DNA of 64,000 bases from Hemerocallis citrina (lineage: Eukaryota > Streptophyta > Magnoliopsida > Asparagales > Asphodelaceae), in the NCBI GenBank assembly GCA_017893485.1, contig CM030362.1, forward strand, positions 186,244,813 to 186,308,812. Reading direction: 5' to 3'. Positions 20,691 through 30,300 of the stretch are shown here, in pieces. A model generated the notes under the pieces. That model saw only the letters and a list, made by a program, of their open reading frames with translations, searched no databases and was not told the DNA's origin. The translations under genes were made by a program, and so were the position numbers. The first letter of the stretch is position 1. Each line of letters opens with the position of its first letter.

Positions 20691-21290
20691 TGGACTCGGG
20701 GATGGTACTCTCAACTATGAATTCTGCTAAGGCCTGAGCCTTGATGGCGGTCCGAGGCTGATAAGTTATATTGTGCTGGCTCAGCTCGATAGAACACTTC
20801 ATAAGGCGACCCGAGGTCTCTGGCTTGTGGAGGACCTGCTTCAGCGGCTGGTCGGTAAGAACGACCACCGAATGGGACTGAAAATATGGACGAAGCTTTC
20901 TCGCAGCCATCACCAGGGCATAAGCCATCTTTTCTATCTTCGGGTATCGGAGCTCGGCGTCCCGAAGCACCTTGCTCACATAGTAGATGGGCTTCTGAGC
21001 CTGGTCTTCTTCCCTCACTAAAACTGCACTGAGGGTCTGCTCGGAGGCTGCTAGGTAGAGGTAGAGGGGTTCACCAGGGATCGGTTTGCTAAGGAGAGGG
21101 GGATTGACAAGGTAAGCCTTGAGCTGGTCGAAGGACTCCTGTTGCTGCTGCCCCCATTCGAAACCTTTAGCCCCTCTGAGGGCCTTGAAGAAAGGGAGGC
21201 ATTTCTCCCCGGACTTCGAAAGAAAGCGCCCTATGGCGGCTAGGCGGCCTGTTAACCTCTGGACTTCCTTAACATTTTTGGGAGGGGACC
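20690..21290 (-). pseudogene. Element C RT connection and RT-linked RNase H
   Basis: After a one-base shift near 21285 the frame reads on through the connection ([24 protein letters not shown]) to the gypsy RNase H tether (LSAVLVREEDQAQKPIYYVS, then YPKIEKMAYALVMAARKLRP, then VVLTDQPLKQVL). The usual first catalytic Asp of this domain is replaced by an Ala/Ser stretch (YLAASEQTLS), as expected for the inactive tether RNase H of Tat elements. Confidence 0.82.
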
Positions 21291-22081
21291 ATGTCTAATA
21301 TGGCCTTGATTTTCTCAGGGTTTGCTTCAATTCCTCGTTGGCTAACCATGAAGCCGAGGAACTTCCCTGACGAGACACCGAACGCACACTTGTTCGGATT
21401 GAGTCTCATGCTGTGCTTTCTCAGAACGTCAAACGCTTCTTGGAGGTCAGTCACATGATCGGCGCCTCGGATGCTTTTCACAAGCATGTCGTCGACATAC
21501 ACCTCCATGTTTCGGCCGATTTGAGCTTGGAAAACCTTGTTGGCGAGGCATTGGTATGTTGCTTCTGCGTTCTTTAGACCGAAGGGCATAACCCTGTAGC
21601 AATAGAGGTCTTGATCGGTCACGAATGATGTCTTCAGGATATCCGGGGGGAACATCCGGATCTGGTTGTAGCCTGAGAAGGCATCCATGAAGCTGAGGAG
21701 TTCATGTCCCGAGGTGGCATCGATCAGAGTGTCAATACTCGGAAGAGGAAAGGGATCCTTAGGGCAAGCCTTGTTGAGATCAGTAAAATCAATACAAATC
21801 CTCCAAGTCCCATTGGACTTCTTCACCATTACCATATTTGACAACCACTCGGGATAGTTCACCTCTTGTATGAACCGGGCCTTCAAGAGCTTGTCCACCT
21901 CCTCTTTAATAGCTAGCTGGCGCTCGGGGGCAAACTTGCGCCTCTTCTGCTGAACCGGTTTGGACCCCGGAACAACGCTGAGGTGGTGGACTAAGAGCTC
22001 TTCGGAGATTCGGGCATATCTGCAGCTGACCAAGCGAAGAGGTCTCGGTTCCTTCGGATGCACTGTACAATGTCTGAGCAT
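21269..22081 (-). pseudogene. Element C reverse transcriptase
   Basis: A nearly complete RT core in one frame: [20 protein letters not shown], then [16 protein letters not shown], then [16 protein letters not shown] with the first catalytic Asp, then the active-site YVDDMLVKS (about 21480-21500), then [19 protein letters not shown] one-base loss near 22012 separates it from the protease frame, and a one-base gain near 21285 ends it at 21269. The motifs themselves are intact, so decay is recent. Confidence 0.93.
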
Positions 22082-22929
22082 AGGGCGGACGGGAGGGTCT
22101 TGCTAACAAAGAACTTGCGAGTCGGGTCCTGCTTAGAGAAGAGCACTTCCTCCAATTCATCCACCGGCTCGGATGTCAGCCGGGCAGCATCCTGGGGGAT
22201 TTCCAAAGTTTCTAAGGAGAGGACGGGTCCAAGGGTAGAAGTCATGTAGCACTTACGGGCTGTTTCCTGATTGCCCCTTACTTCCCCTACTCCGGCCCGA
22301 GTGGGAAACTTCATTTTGAGGTGGTAGGCGGAAGTAACGGCTTCTAGAGCTGCTAGGCCCGGTCGGCCAAGGATAACATTGTAAGCTGCAGGGACATCCA
22401 TAACCATAAAATCCATTGACTCCGTTCGGGTAGTAGGAGTTTTGCCAGCGGTTACATCGAGGGTGATTACCCCTTCAATAGTCACTGGCACTCCCGTGAA
22501 CCCATGGAGTGTGTAGCCGGCGGGTTTGAGTCTGTCTCGGGAGAGCTTTAGACCTCTGAAAGCGGCGAGGAAGAGGATGTTAACGGAGCTGCCGTTGTCT
22601 ACTAGGATCCTCTCCACTTTGAAGTTTGCCATGTGGAGGCTGATGACGAGTGCGTCACAGTGGGGGGTGCGGACACCTTCAAGATCTTCGTCTGAGAATG
22701 TGACGGGCACTCCGAGGCCTTTGGGAGGAGGGGTGGTACGGACCGAATTGACTTCTCTTATAAATGCCTTTCGAGAGGAGTTTGAGGAGCCCCCCATTGG
22801 GCCCCCGCGAATGAGGTGCAGAACATGCTCCTCTTCGAAGTCGGGCATTTCATCGCGCTCCGGACGTTTATTAGCCCCCCGAGGCGGGGGAGGAAGGTCG
22901 GCTCGGTCCTTCTTCACGAATCTGGTCAG
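21991..22929 (-). pseudogene. Element C protease region of pol
   Basis: Lies in the same frame as gag but after an in-frame TAG at 22930-22932. Retropepsin active site VDNGSSVNIL near 22600, with Asn in place of the more usual Thr/Ser of D-T/S-G; DNGSS is common in this clade. A flap-like region and AAYNVILGRPGLAAL follow. The frame ends at 21991 because of the shift near 22012; the sequence before it ([11 protein letters not shown]) is the normal lead into RT. Confidence 0.85.
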
Positions 22930-24669
22930 CTACCCCCTCTGGATAAGGGCTTCTATCTCATTCTTCAAGGCCCGACAATCATTCGTGTCGTGGCCGTAGT
23001 TCCGGTGATAACGGCACCACTTCTCTTTATCCCTCTTCTTGGCAGGGGTGTTCATCCTCGGAGCAGGAGGTATGATCCCTTCCTTCTCAACTTCCATCAG
23101 AATGGTAGAGACATTAGTGGTAAGAGGAGTAAACTTCTCGAATTTGGGGGGAGGTCGGCGCTGGCCGGCATTTTCCTTCTGGAGCTTCTTGGCTCCTTCC
23201 TCTTCTATTCCCTTTCTCTTAAACCCGGAGGAAGACCCCTCCAAGTTGGGGCGGTGCTCGGCTTCTTCGGCCCGAATGTACTTTTGGCTTCGGAGGAGGA
23301 GGTCGGAAAAGTTATGTGGAGGCTTCTTGGAGAGGGAGGAGCGGAGGTTGGCATTGAGGACATTAGATTGAAATGCTGCCGCAGCGACCGACTGGTCGAG
23401 GGATGCTATAGACCGGGCTTCAGCTGTGAACCTCTTCACATAGTCTCTCAACTTCTCACCCTTCTTTTGGTGGAGGTACAGTAGCGAGATGCTGGTCTTC
23501 TCAGTTCTGTGGCTACTTACAAAATGGGTGACGAAGAGGGTCTCGAATTGCTCGAAGAAGAATATTGAGGACGGGGCAAGGCGAGAGTACCATTCTCGAG
23601 CTGGACCCTTGAGAGTTGCGGGGAAGGTTTTACAGAGTAGAGCATCGGAAGCTTGATGGATGAGCATTAGGGTCTTGAAGCTCTCGATGTGATCAACGTG
23701 GTCGGTCTCCCCGGAATAGGTCTCAAATTGAGGGGGTTTGAAGCCGATCGGCACAGGTGCATCCATAATAGTTCGGGAAAAAGGAGGTCTGCTAGGACGA
23801 AGGGTCCTTCCTCTGAGCTCTTCTTCTCGGTCTAACTGACCCAAGCGCCTCTCCATCTCATGAAGACGGCGATAGACTGCATCGTCCCTCCGATGGTAAT
23901 CTGGCAAGGCTCTCGACTGGTCTTCATATGAGGGAGAGCGGGGGCTACGACGACGGTAGCTCTTGGAACGGCGAGGACTTGGTACATGCCTAGAGTTGCT
24001 GGGGGCTGGAGGAGGAGATGGGGACCGTCGGCAAGGACTTCGGACTGGAGGAGGCGAGGGAATCTTCGGAGCATTAGTGTTAGGACGGAGATTGAGAGTT
24101 TGTAGGACGGTCGCTTGGAACTGCTGGAACTCGGCACGGGTGATGGGTGCCTCATCGTTCCTAGGCTGTTGCCAGCCTGCGGGGGAGTGTGGCCTTCTTC
24201 TGTGAGGCTCGGGGGTCTCCCTCCGTCCCCTTCTGATAGGGGACCTTCTGTATTCTCGGCGGTGAGGAGATCGCTCATCCGGATGGTGCTGGCGGGAGGT
24301 TCCCTCTCGGGCCCGCTTTTCATCCAGATGGCGGCGAAGGTCCTCATCCTTCTGCCGATTGAGGACGGCATGGTGGTGATCGGAAGCCCGGGGATGGTGA
24401 GAGGCCATAGAGTCCGAAGAGGCATTGTGGACGGAGACGTGGTCCGGATGGAGAGGCTGTTTCTGAGGGTTAGGACCCTTAGGAGGCGGCTGATTCGGAG
24501 GAGGAGGAGGAAGGTCCTGTTGGAGCGGGTCTTCCGCTGGAGGAGGAAGTTGCTCCTGCTGTTGGGTAGGTTGGATGGGGATTTCTTGCTGTTGATCGGG
24601 GTTGGGTCCACTGTTGGACCCTCTGGATCTGACTTTCCTAGGAGGCATGGCCGGAGCGGATCTGTCCAA
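22930..24669 (-). CDS. gag: Element C gag (579 aa, intact)
   Basis: The capsid polyprotein of the element, expected to assemble cytoplasmic virus-like particles. Residues 1-300 are Pro/Gln/Arg-rich with RRSPSPPP-type repeats. Residues about 302-480 form the Retrotrans_gag domain (IGFKPPQFETYSGETD, HIESFKTLMLIHQASDALLC, PAREWYSRLAPSSI, LRDYVKRFTAEA). Near residue 553 is the zinc-knuckle variant CRYHRNYGHDTNDC. The start at 24669 is the first ATG after the PBS; an ATG seven codons on (MPPRK) is also possible. The frame ends with TAG where relatives have a Tyr-like codon (QRG-stop-LTRFV), after which the same frame continues into protease. Confidence 0.93.
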   Translation of the reverse strand: MDRSAPAMPPRKVRSRGSNSGPNPDQQQEIPIQPTQQQEQLPPPAEDPLQQDLPPPPPNQPPPKGPNPQKQPLHPDHVSVHNASSDSMASHHPRASDHHHAVLNRQKDEDLRRHLDEKRAREGTSRQHHPDERSPHRREYRRSPIRRGRRETPEPHRRRPHSPAGWQQPRNDEAPITRAEFQQFQATVLQTLNLRPNTNAPKIPSPPPVRSPCRRSPSPPPAPSNSRHVPSPRRSKSYRRRSPRSPSYEDQSRALPDYHRRDDAVYRRLHEMERRLGQLDREEELRGRTLRPSRPPFSRTIMDAPVPIGFKPPQFETYSGETDHVDHIESFKTLMLIHQASDALLCKTFPATLKGPAREWYSRLAPSSIFFFEQFETLFVTHFVSSHRTEKTSISLLYLHQKKGEKLRDYVKRFTAEARSIASLDQSVAAAAFQSNVLNANLRSSLSKKPPHNFSDLLLRSQKYIRAEEAEHRPNLEGSSSGFKRKGIEEEGAKKLQKENAGQRRPPPKFEKFTPLTTNVSTILMEVEKEGIIPPAPRMNTPAKKRDKEKWCRYHRNYGHDTNDCRALKNEIEALIQRG

Positions 24670-24700
24670 CGGGAAGAGGAGAGGTTGCTATTCATTAGTT

Positions 24701-24718
24701 TCCCACAGACGGTGCCAA
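24701..24718 (-). other. Element C primer-binding site
   Basis: On the minus strand TTGGCACCGTCTGTGGGA, two bases inside the 5' LTR. This TGGC(A/G)CC(G/A)TCTGTGGGA type recurs in element F (35063-35080) and is common in Tat-like elements. The tRNA primer is not assigned here. Confidence 0.85.
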
Positions 24719-24720
24719 TC

Positions 24721-25320
24721 TGTTGCCGCTAAATTTGGTGTGGGGGACAAACAGATGGAATTTGTGGATTCTTAGGAAAACTGAATAGCAAACCTGTGTA
24801 CCTGTTCTGTTGGAGATTGAAGCTGACTCCTGCCGTACACCTGCAAAAAGTGCGAGACACCGGGGTTGTTCCCGGCGACGCACCCTCCGACGCTCAAGTC
24901 AGTAATCAGGGAAGATTATGAAAGAGCACAAAAACTGGAAGAAGATTGATTACCTCTTAATGGAGATGGATGGGGGGTATTTATAGGCGCTGCTGGGATC
25001 AGATTAGGAATGTAATCCCCCTGTGGTTAGATAAGGAATGTAATCCCTAATCCCCAGTGAAGGGACAGATATGAATTCAGGGCCGTTGATTAGGATCTAA
25101 CCAGAAACCCTAATTCTATCCCTTCTGGACCGGGTTTGCTGCGGGTTGAGACCCGTACCCAGCTGACGTGGATCCGTTCGCGGGTAAGTGGGTCTTCGAG
25201 GAAGATAACTAGTACCCGCTTCATACCCGTTGGTAAGTGAAATTACCGTTTTACTCCTGAGCTTCAAGATTCGTGCCCAATTCGGACGGTTCCGATTTAA
25301 CCCCATTTTTAGCCACATCA
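24721..25320 (-). repeat. Element C 5' LTR (600 bp)
   Basis: Edges TGTTGCCG at 24721 and AGCCACATCA at 25320. On the minus strand a TATAAATA box lies at 24978-24985, which would start transcription toward gag. About 30 differences from the 3' LTR over 600 bp by eye. Confidence 0.95.
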
Positions 25321-25619
25321 GTCGTCTTCCGAGCCTTCTCCGTCTCCGCCTGTGCCTTGGCCAGCTCCTCCTTGAGCTCGGCATTCTCCTTCTCCAAGGC
25401 TACGACCTTGGATGCCTCGTCAGCCGATCGCTCCAGTGCCTCGGCCAGCTTCGTCTCCAGTCCGGCCACCTCGGCCGCGCGCGAAGCAGAAAGAAGCTGC
25501 TCGGCTTCAAACCGCTTCACTGCCTTCGCGCGCTCTGACCTCTCTCCGTCGCTCAGCACGGTCAGTTCCTTTTCCTTGCTCGCCAACTCCTCGAGCAAAT
25601 AGTTGAAGTGGCAGAGGGT
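25321..25619 (-). CDS. Element B antisense gene, exon 3 proximal part
   Basis: Starts at the acceptor GTTTTCAG|ACCCTCTGCC and reads TLCHFNYLLEELASKEKEL, then a coiled coil (KVVALEKENAELKEELAKAQ) up to EKARKTT at the LTR edge of element C. The frame then runs by chance into the LTR. Its true continuation is at 11446-11050. Begins with GTCGT at 25321-25325, the right target-site duplication of element C. Confidence 0.78.
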
Positions 25620-25697
25620 CTGAAAACAATACAAAAAGCAGTTAAGCACGATCACAAAAACTTGGAAAATTTTTGAAGAAAGTCCTCTAGTACTTAC
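25620..25697 (-). other. Intron 2 of the antisense gene (element B)
   Basis: 78 bases on the minus strand from GTAAGTACTAG to TTGTTTTCAG, at the same codon position as the element C intron. The surrounding exons are conserved and the intron body is not. Confidence 0.78.
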
Positions 25698-26214
25698 CGA
25701 CATAGTGTTCCGAGCAATCTGCATCGCGGCATCACCAACTTGGCCCGCCTTGAGCGCCGCTCGGTCTTTAGGGGTCGGCAGGTGCTTCACCGCCTGCATG
25801 CAGATGTTGCCGTCCCCTAGGAACCCATCGACCTTCATCACCCGCCAATCGGGGACGAAGATGCGCTTGTGCTCCTCGGTCACGATTTTCTCCGCCTCGG
25901 CAATGAGGGGCGGGACCTTGAGAGCCAGTGCCGCGCTCACGTTGAACGCTCCGCCCGAAGACCTTGGAGCATCTGTTCGCGCCGTTTGGGTCAGCGCATC
26001 CGAGGTAGGTGGGGCAGATGCCACGACGAGGCCTTGATTGGGTTCGACCGGAGGAGCCTTGACAACCTGCCGCTCGATGGTCGGAGAGACCGAGGGGATC
26101 TTGGCGCTCGGCCGCCTTGAGGCCCGAACACGGTCCTCTTTCTCTTCCTCGTCTCCTGCTCCTTAGCTGCCCGGGCCTTGGCCATCAGACCCTTGTAGTC
26201 CATGCCGGGAGTTT
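25698..26214 (-). pseudogene. Element B antisense gene, exon 2 (frameshifted)
   Basis: Starts MDYKGLMAKARAAKEQETRK after a TTTGCAG acceptor. A one-base change near 26105 breaks the frame just after GGRAP. The second frame continues with the conserved GAFNVSAAL, then FVPDWRVMKVDGFLGDGNIC, then MQAVKHLPTPKDRAALK blocks and ends at the ATGTCG|GTAAGT donor. Same gene as 15644-16161. Confidence 0.75.
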
Positions 26215-26296
26215 CTGCAAAGACTGAGCGAAAAAAGTTGGAATTTTTTTTTTAAAACTCAAAGACAAAGCAAAGAAAAGAAAAAGAGAAGCGTAC
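26215..26296 (-). other. Intron 1 of the antisense gene (element B)
   Basis: 82 bases on the minus strand with the same donor context (A|GTACGC) as element C and a TTTGCAG acceptor. Rich in A and T with a long A/T run. Confidence 0.7.
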
Positions 26297-27297
26297 TAGG
26301 GTCGATCGGACTGAGACCCCCTCGGAATAGGACCTCCTCGGTAATGTCCTTGTAGTTGAGGGTCGGAAGACCGAGGAGCTTTTCTGCAATCTCTGCCTCC
26401 TCGTTGCTGAGCACGGGCTCCTTCTTCGCCCGTTTCGGAACCTCGCCCCTCAGCCACATTGTCGGGATGACCCACAGCTCAGGAGCCCGGATGAGGAAAT
26501 ACTTATCTTTCCAGTGCTTGATCGAGTCCGGGTTCTCGATAAGCTTCACGCCCTTCCTCGGCGAGAGATAGTACCTCTGCTCGTTCTTGTTCATCTGGCA
26601 GGGTCGGTAGAGGCTTCGCAGTAGGAACATCGAGGGCTGCGCGCCGACCTCACGGCATTGAAGAGCGAAGGCCATCACGTGCCTTCAAGTGTTCAGCATC
26701 CACTGGACCGGGCTCAAGCCGAACCATTGCAGCACCTCAATTATGAAAGGGTGTAACGGCAGCCGAAGACCGGCGTGCAGAGCGTCGGCAGGGAATATGC
26801 AAACGTCGGCCGAAGAAGACGTGCACGCTCGGACGCCAGGGCCGGGGAGAAGGAGGGCATACTCCGCAAGGATCTAGAACCCACTTCGAATCTGTTGCAA
26901 ATCCGCCTCGGTTGAGATCGAGGAAATCTGATCTACCTCGGAAGTCTCCCTCGGCTCGTTCTCCTCAATCGACTTGGCGGTGCCCTGCGTCACCTTCTCC
27001 AGCAAATCCCCGGAGTAGCTCCGCACACCGCCAACACTAGACAAGATGCTCGGGTGCCTAACCCAACTCCCCTGCAGTCTTCGGGCGCTCGATTATCGTC
27101 ACCACCCCCTTGCCCTTGCTGGCTCGGACCATTACCTCCTGGAGAGGCTCAGCAACCTCCTCATCTGTACTCGGCCTGACCGTTGTCTCTCTGGTCGGCT
27201 CGATGACCTCCTTCCCATTATCCTTACTCGGCCTGACCGCTCGGCTGACGCCTAGGTCCGAGGAGGGGGTCTCGTCCGTGGAAGAAATCTTAACCAT
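26297..27297 (-). pseudogene. Element B antisense gene, exon 1 (broken Transposase_28-like domain)
   Basis: The ATG at 27297 (MVKISSTDETPSSD) starts an 80-residue open part that ends at 27058. The domain region that follows is spread over other frames by indels and stops. The last third is open again: PSMFLLRSLYRPCQMNKNEQ, then SIKHWKDKYFLIRAPELW, then LPTLNYKDITEEVLFRGGLS. Alignment with the intact element C exon is clear throughout. This copy cannot make the full protein. Confidence 0.75.
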
Positions 27298-27486
27298 TTT
27301 ACAAAAATGAGGAGAGAGACTGACCTTGAAGTGACTAGTACGGTCGGAAAAGAATGCCGGAGCTTAAAACGCCTTGCCGCGACAGCTAACAGCACCACCC
27401 AAGAGCTAACAACTTTGCTGCTAAGGAGTAAAACCAAGAGTGAGAAAGTGAAAGTGAAAAATGAGGTTAAGTGTTGAGGGGGTGAA

Positions 27487-27494
27487 AACTTATA
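27487..27494 (-). promoter_or_regulatory. TATA-like box of the antisense gene, element B copy
   Basis: TATAAGTT on the minus strand, 190-200 bases upstream of the conserved ATG and inside a block (CCCAAGAGGCTTTTC before it) conserved with element C. Confidence 0.5.
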
Positions 27495-27639
27495 GTAAAA
27501 GAAAAGCCTCTTGGGCTTTGTAACGTAAGGGCGCAACTATTGGGCCTCCCTTGAAGCGTTACAAAAGCCCAAACGACTAAGTAACGAAGAAGGGCAACTG
27601 TTGGTAAAGGAAGCGACGTTTAGATGCAAGTAAAACCAC

Positions 27640-28400
27640 TCGGCGCCCCTGGAACCAAAATCCGAGCGACAGGCGATCCGAGCTCAACAACCAAGAGGAT
27701 AGCTCGGATTCCGAGCAAGTGCCAATCCAAGCTGCGAATTGGAGAAAAACAACTTTTCCCTCAATATTCGCGTAAGATTTCGATCAGACGGCCCAGATCA
27801 TGCCAGCGCCACTAAACGACAAGATAGTGTTTTCTTGAGAACTGAGCCAGCCTCGAGATCTATGCCATAATCCAATGGCTCCGATCGCCCCACGTCCCTC
27901 GGAATCAAAATCCGAGCGACAGGCGATCCGACCTCAACAACCAAGAGGATAGCTCGGATTCTGAGCAAGTGCCAATTCGAGCTGCGAATTGGAGAAAAAC
28001 GACTTTCCCCTCAAAATTCGCGTAAAATTTCGATTGGACGGCCCAGATAATGCCAGCGCCACTAAACGATAAGATAGTGTTTTCTTGGGAACTGTGCCCG
28101 CCTCGAGATTCGCACCAAGATCTGACGGCTCAGATCGCTCCACGACGTTCGGCAGTCCGAGCCGAGCAACTGGCAATCCGAGCCAACAGTTCGGCCGCCG
28201 AGCTATACGCTCGGTCCCGAGCTAACAGTTCGGCCACCGAGCTAATAGTTCGGCCACCGAGCTATACGATCGGCTACTGAGCTACATCACTCGGAGACCG
28301 AGCAAGTGCCAATCCGACCTGCAAAAGCGGAGAAATTGCTGCCGAGCAACCCTGTCCATCCGATCTTTCAGAAATTCGCGCCCGCACAAGATCAACGGTC
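27640..28400 (-). repeat. About 250-bp tandem array of element B
   Basis: TCCGAGCGACAGGCGATCCG recurs at 27661 and 27911 with a third, degenerate unit after 28150. This is the homologue, in reverse, of the 223-bp array of element C (shared CGGCCCAGAT, GCCACTAAACGA and GTTTTCTTG parts). Between 28180 and 28290 it also has a short-period sub-repeat of GAGCTAACAGTTCGGCCACC type. Confidence 0.82.
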
Positions 28401-28820
28401 CAGATCGCGCCATGCCATAATTCGGTATTTTATTTATTAAAATCATTTTATTTATTTAAAAATTGCGAAAAAATGATTAAAAATTCGGGAAAAGTAATTA
28501 AAAATCCTAGAAAATAATTATAAAGTCGGGGAAATATTTTTGAGCCCCCGAGTAAGTAATTATCGCCTAGAACAATTTATTAAGACCCCCGAACGACGAA
28601 TCGACACATCGCAAAATTAAGTAAATATTCCGAAAAAATAGATAAAAATCACCAAATGTCCAGAAGAGCTCAAGAACAACTCAGAGCATGCAACTAACTT
28701 AGGAAATCACCATACTGCCTCCTGCAAAGATTCGAAACCTTCTATTTGGACTCCGATACAACTCTGCTAGCCATTAAAACAGTAAAACTACTCCTCAAAG
28801 GCTGATCAAGCTCAGTCTTC
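28401..28820 (+). other. Conserved noncoding 3' region of element B
   Basis: AT-rich, no gene. It corresponds to 12061-12462 of element C in reverse orientation and leads into the polypurine tract. Confidence 0.6.
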
Positions 28821-28836
28821 GAGAGTGGGGGGCTCG
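28821..28836 (+). other. Element B polypurine tract
   Basis: GAGAGTGGGGGGCTCG immediately before the 3' LTR, almost the same as in element C. Confidence 0.9.
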
Positions 28837-29428
28837 TGATATGGCTAAAAATGGGGTTAAATCAGAACCGTCCAAATCAGGAACGAATCTTAAAGCATAG
28901 GGGTAAAATGGTAATTTCGCCTACCAATGGGTTCGAAGCGGGTACTGGTTCTCCTCCTCAAAAACCCATTAACCTGCGAACGGATCCATCTCCAACCAAG
29001 TACGGGTTTTTACCCGCTGCAAACCCAGTCCAGCAGGATAGAATTAGGGTTTCTGATTATTCCTAATTGACGACCCTGATTCATATCTATCCTTTCACTA
29101 GGAATTATGGATTACATTCCTTATCTAAACACAGGGATTACATGCCTAATTCGATCCCAAAGGTGGCTATAAATACCCCCCATCTATCACCATTAAGAGG
29201 TAATCAATCTTTTGCCAATTTACGCTCTTTCATAATCTTATCTGATTACTGACTTGAGCGTCGGAGGGTGCGTCGCCGGGATCAACCCCGGTGTCTCGCA
29301 CTTTTTGCAGGTGAACGGTGGGAGTCAGCGGTCAAGCTCCGGCAGAACAGGTTCAGGTTTGCTATTCAAGTTTTCTAAGAATCCACAAATACTGTCTGTT
29401 TACTCCCACACCAGATTTAGCGGTAACA
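28837..29428 (+). repeat. Element B 3' LTR (592 bp)
   Basis: Begins TGATATGGCTAAAAATGG and ends AGCGGTAACA. It is homologous to both LTRs of element C. A TATAAATA box lies at 29168-29175. The next bases are not a PBS, so this is the downstream LTR and B ends here. Confidence 0.92.
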
Positions 29429-29430
29429 CT

Positions 29431-30300
29431 GGTGATATACTTATCGGAATTCACTAAAATTTGACTTTTTGAAAAACTAAGAACATCTACTACAACTTCC
29501 TAGATAACAAATTTTTTAGATTCAGTATAAAACTCAAAATCCAGCTCCTTAAACACATTTTAAGAACAACAAAATACAGCAGATTGGCTGAAACTTGTAA
29601 AGCTCATAACTGGTGATATACTTATCAGAATTCAACAAAATTGGACTTTTTGAAAAGCCAAGAACATCTACTACAAATTCCTAGTTAAAAACTTTTTTAG
29701 ATTCAGTATAGAACTCAAAATTCAGCTCCTTAAACACATTTTAAGAATAACAAAAGACAGTAGATTGGCTGAAACTTGTAAAACTCATAACTGGTGCTAT
29801 ACTTATCGGAATTCAACAAAATTGGATTTTTTGGAAAGCTAAGAAAATCTAATACAACTTCCTAGTTGAAAACTTTTTCAGATTCAGTATAGAACTCAAA
29901 ATTCGGCTCCTTAAACACATTTTAAGAACAATAAAAGACAGCATATTGGCTGAAAATTGTAAAGCTCATAACTAGTGCTATACTTATCGGAATCAAACAA
30001 AATTGGACATTTTTGAAAATGTGGGAACATATACTACAACTCTCTAGTTGACCACTTTTTCAGATTCCTTATGGAACTCAAAATCCAACTCTTTAAATAC
30101 AATACAAAGAACAACAAAGACAGCAAAAGGCTGAAACTTGTAATGGTCATAGCCAGTGCTATACTTGTCGGAATCTAACAAATTGGACTTTTTGGAAAGG
30201 TGAGAACATCTACTACAACTCCCTAGTTGACAACTTTTTCAGATTCCTTATAGAACTCAAAATCCAGCTCGTTAAATACGTGTCAAAGTTAACCCAGAAA
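29431..30300. repeat. About 181-bp tandem array, five copies
   Basis: The anchor GGTG(A/C)TATACTTATCGGAAT recurs near 29431, 29613, 29794, 29974 and 30154. Copies 1-3 are close to each other and copies 4-5 are more diverged. No coding capacity. Element B is inserted directly at its left edge, so more copies may lie on the far side of B. Confidence 0.9.

Larger units (their letters stand above)
11447..25320 (-). mobile_element. Element C: near-complete Tat-lineage Ty3/gypsy element with antisense gene (13.9 kb)
   Basis: Two LTRs of about 600 bp bound the element. From the right, on the minus strand: 5' LTR, PBS, gag, protease, RT, RNase H, a second RNase H, integrase (truncated) and a 111-bp array. 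Then come oppositely oriented antisense genes, a 223-bp array, polypurine tract and 3' LTR. The second RNase H (aRNH) between RT-RNase H and integrase marks the Tat clade. The LTRs differ at roughly 5 percent of positions by eye. pol carries two frameshifts, extra stops and a missing integrase C-terminus, so the element is no longer autonomous. It inserted into exon 3 of the antisense gene of element B, a member of its own family. Confidence 0.93.
8315..29428 (+). mobile_element. Element B: 3' part of a Tat-lineage Ty3/gypsy element, interrupted by element C
   Basis: Order on the plus strand: integrase C-terminus (8315-8972), 115-bp tandem array, antisense coiled-coil ORF, antisense multi-exon gene (split by element C at 11447-25320), second tandem array, polypurine tract and 3' LTR (28837-29428). 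The 5' part lies beyond element A and outside the window. Without C the visible part is about 7.2 kb. The integrase, arrays, antisense gene and LTR all match element C, so B and C belong to one family. Tat assignment rests on the dual RNase H seen in C. Confidence 0.85.
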
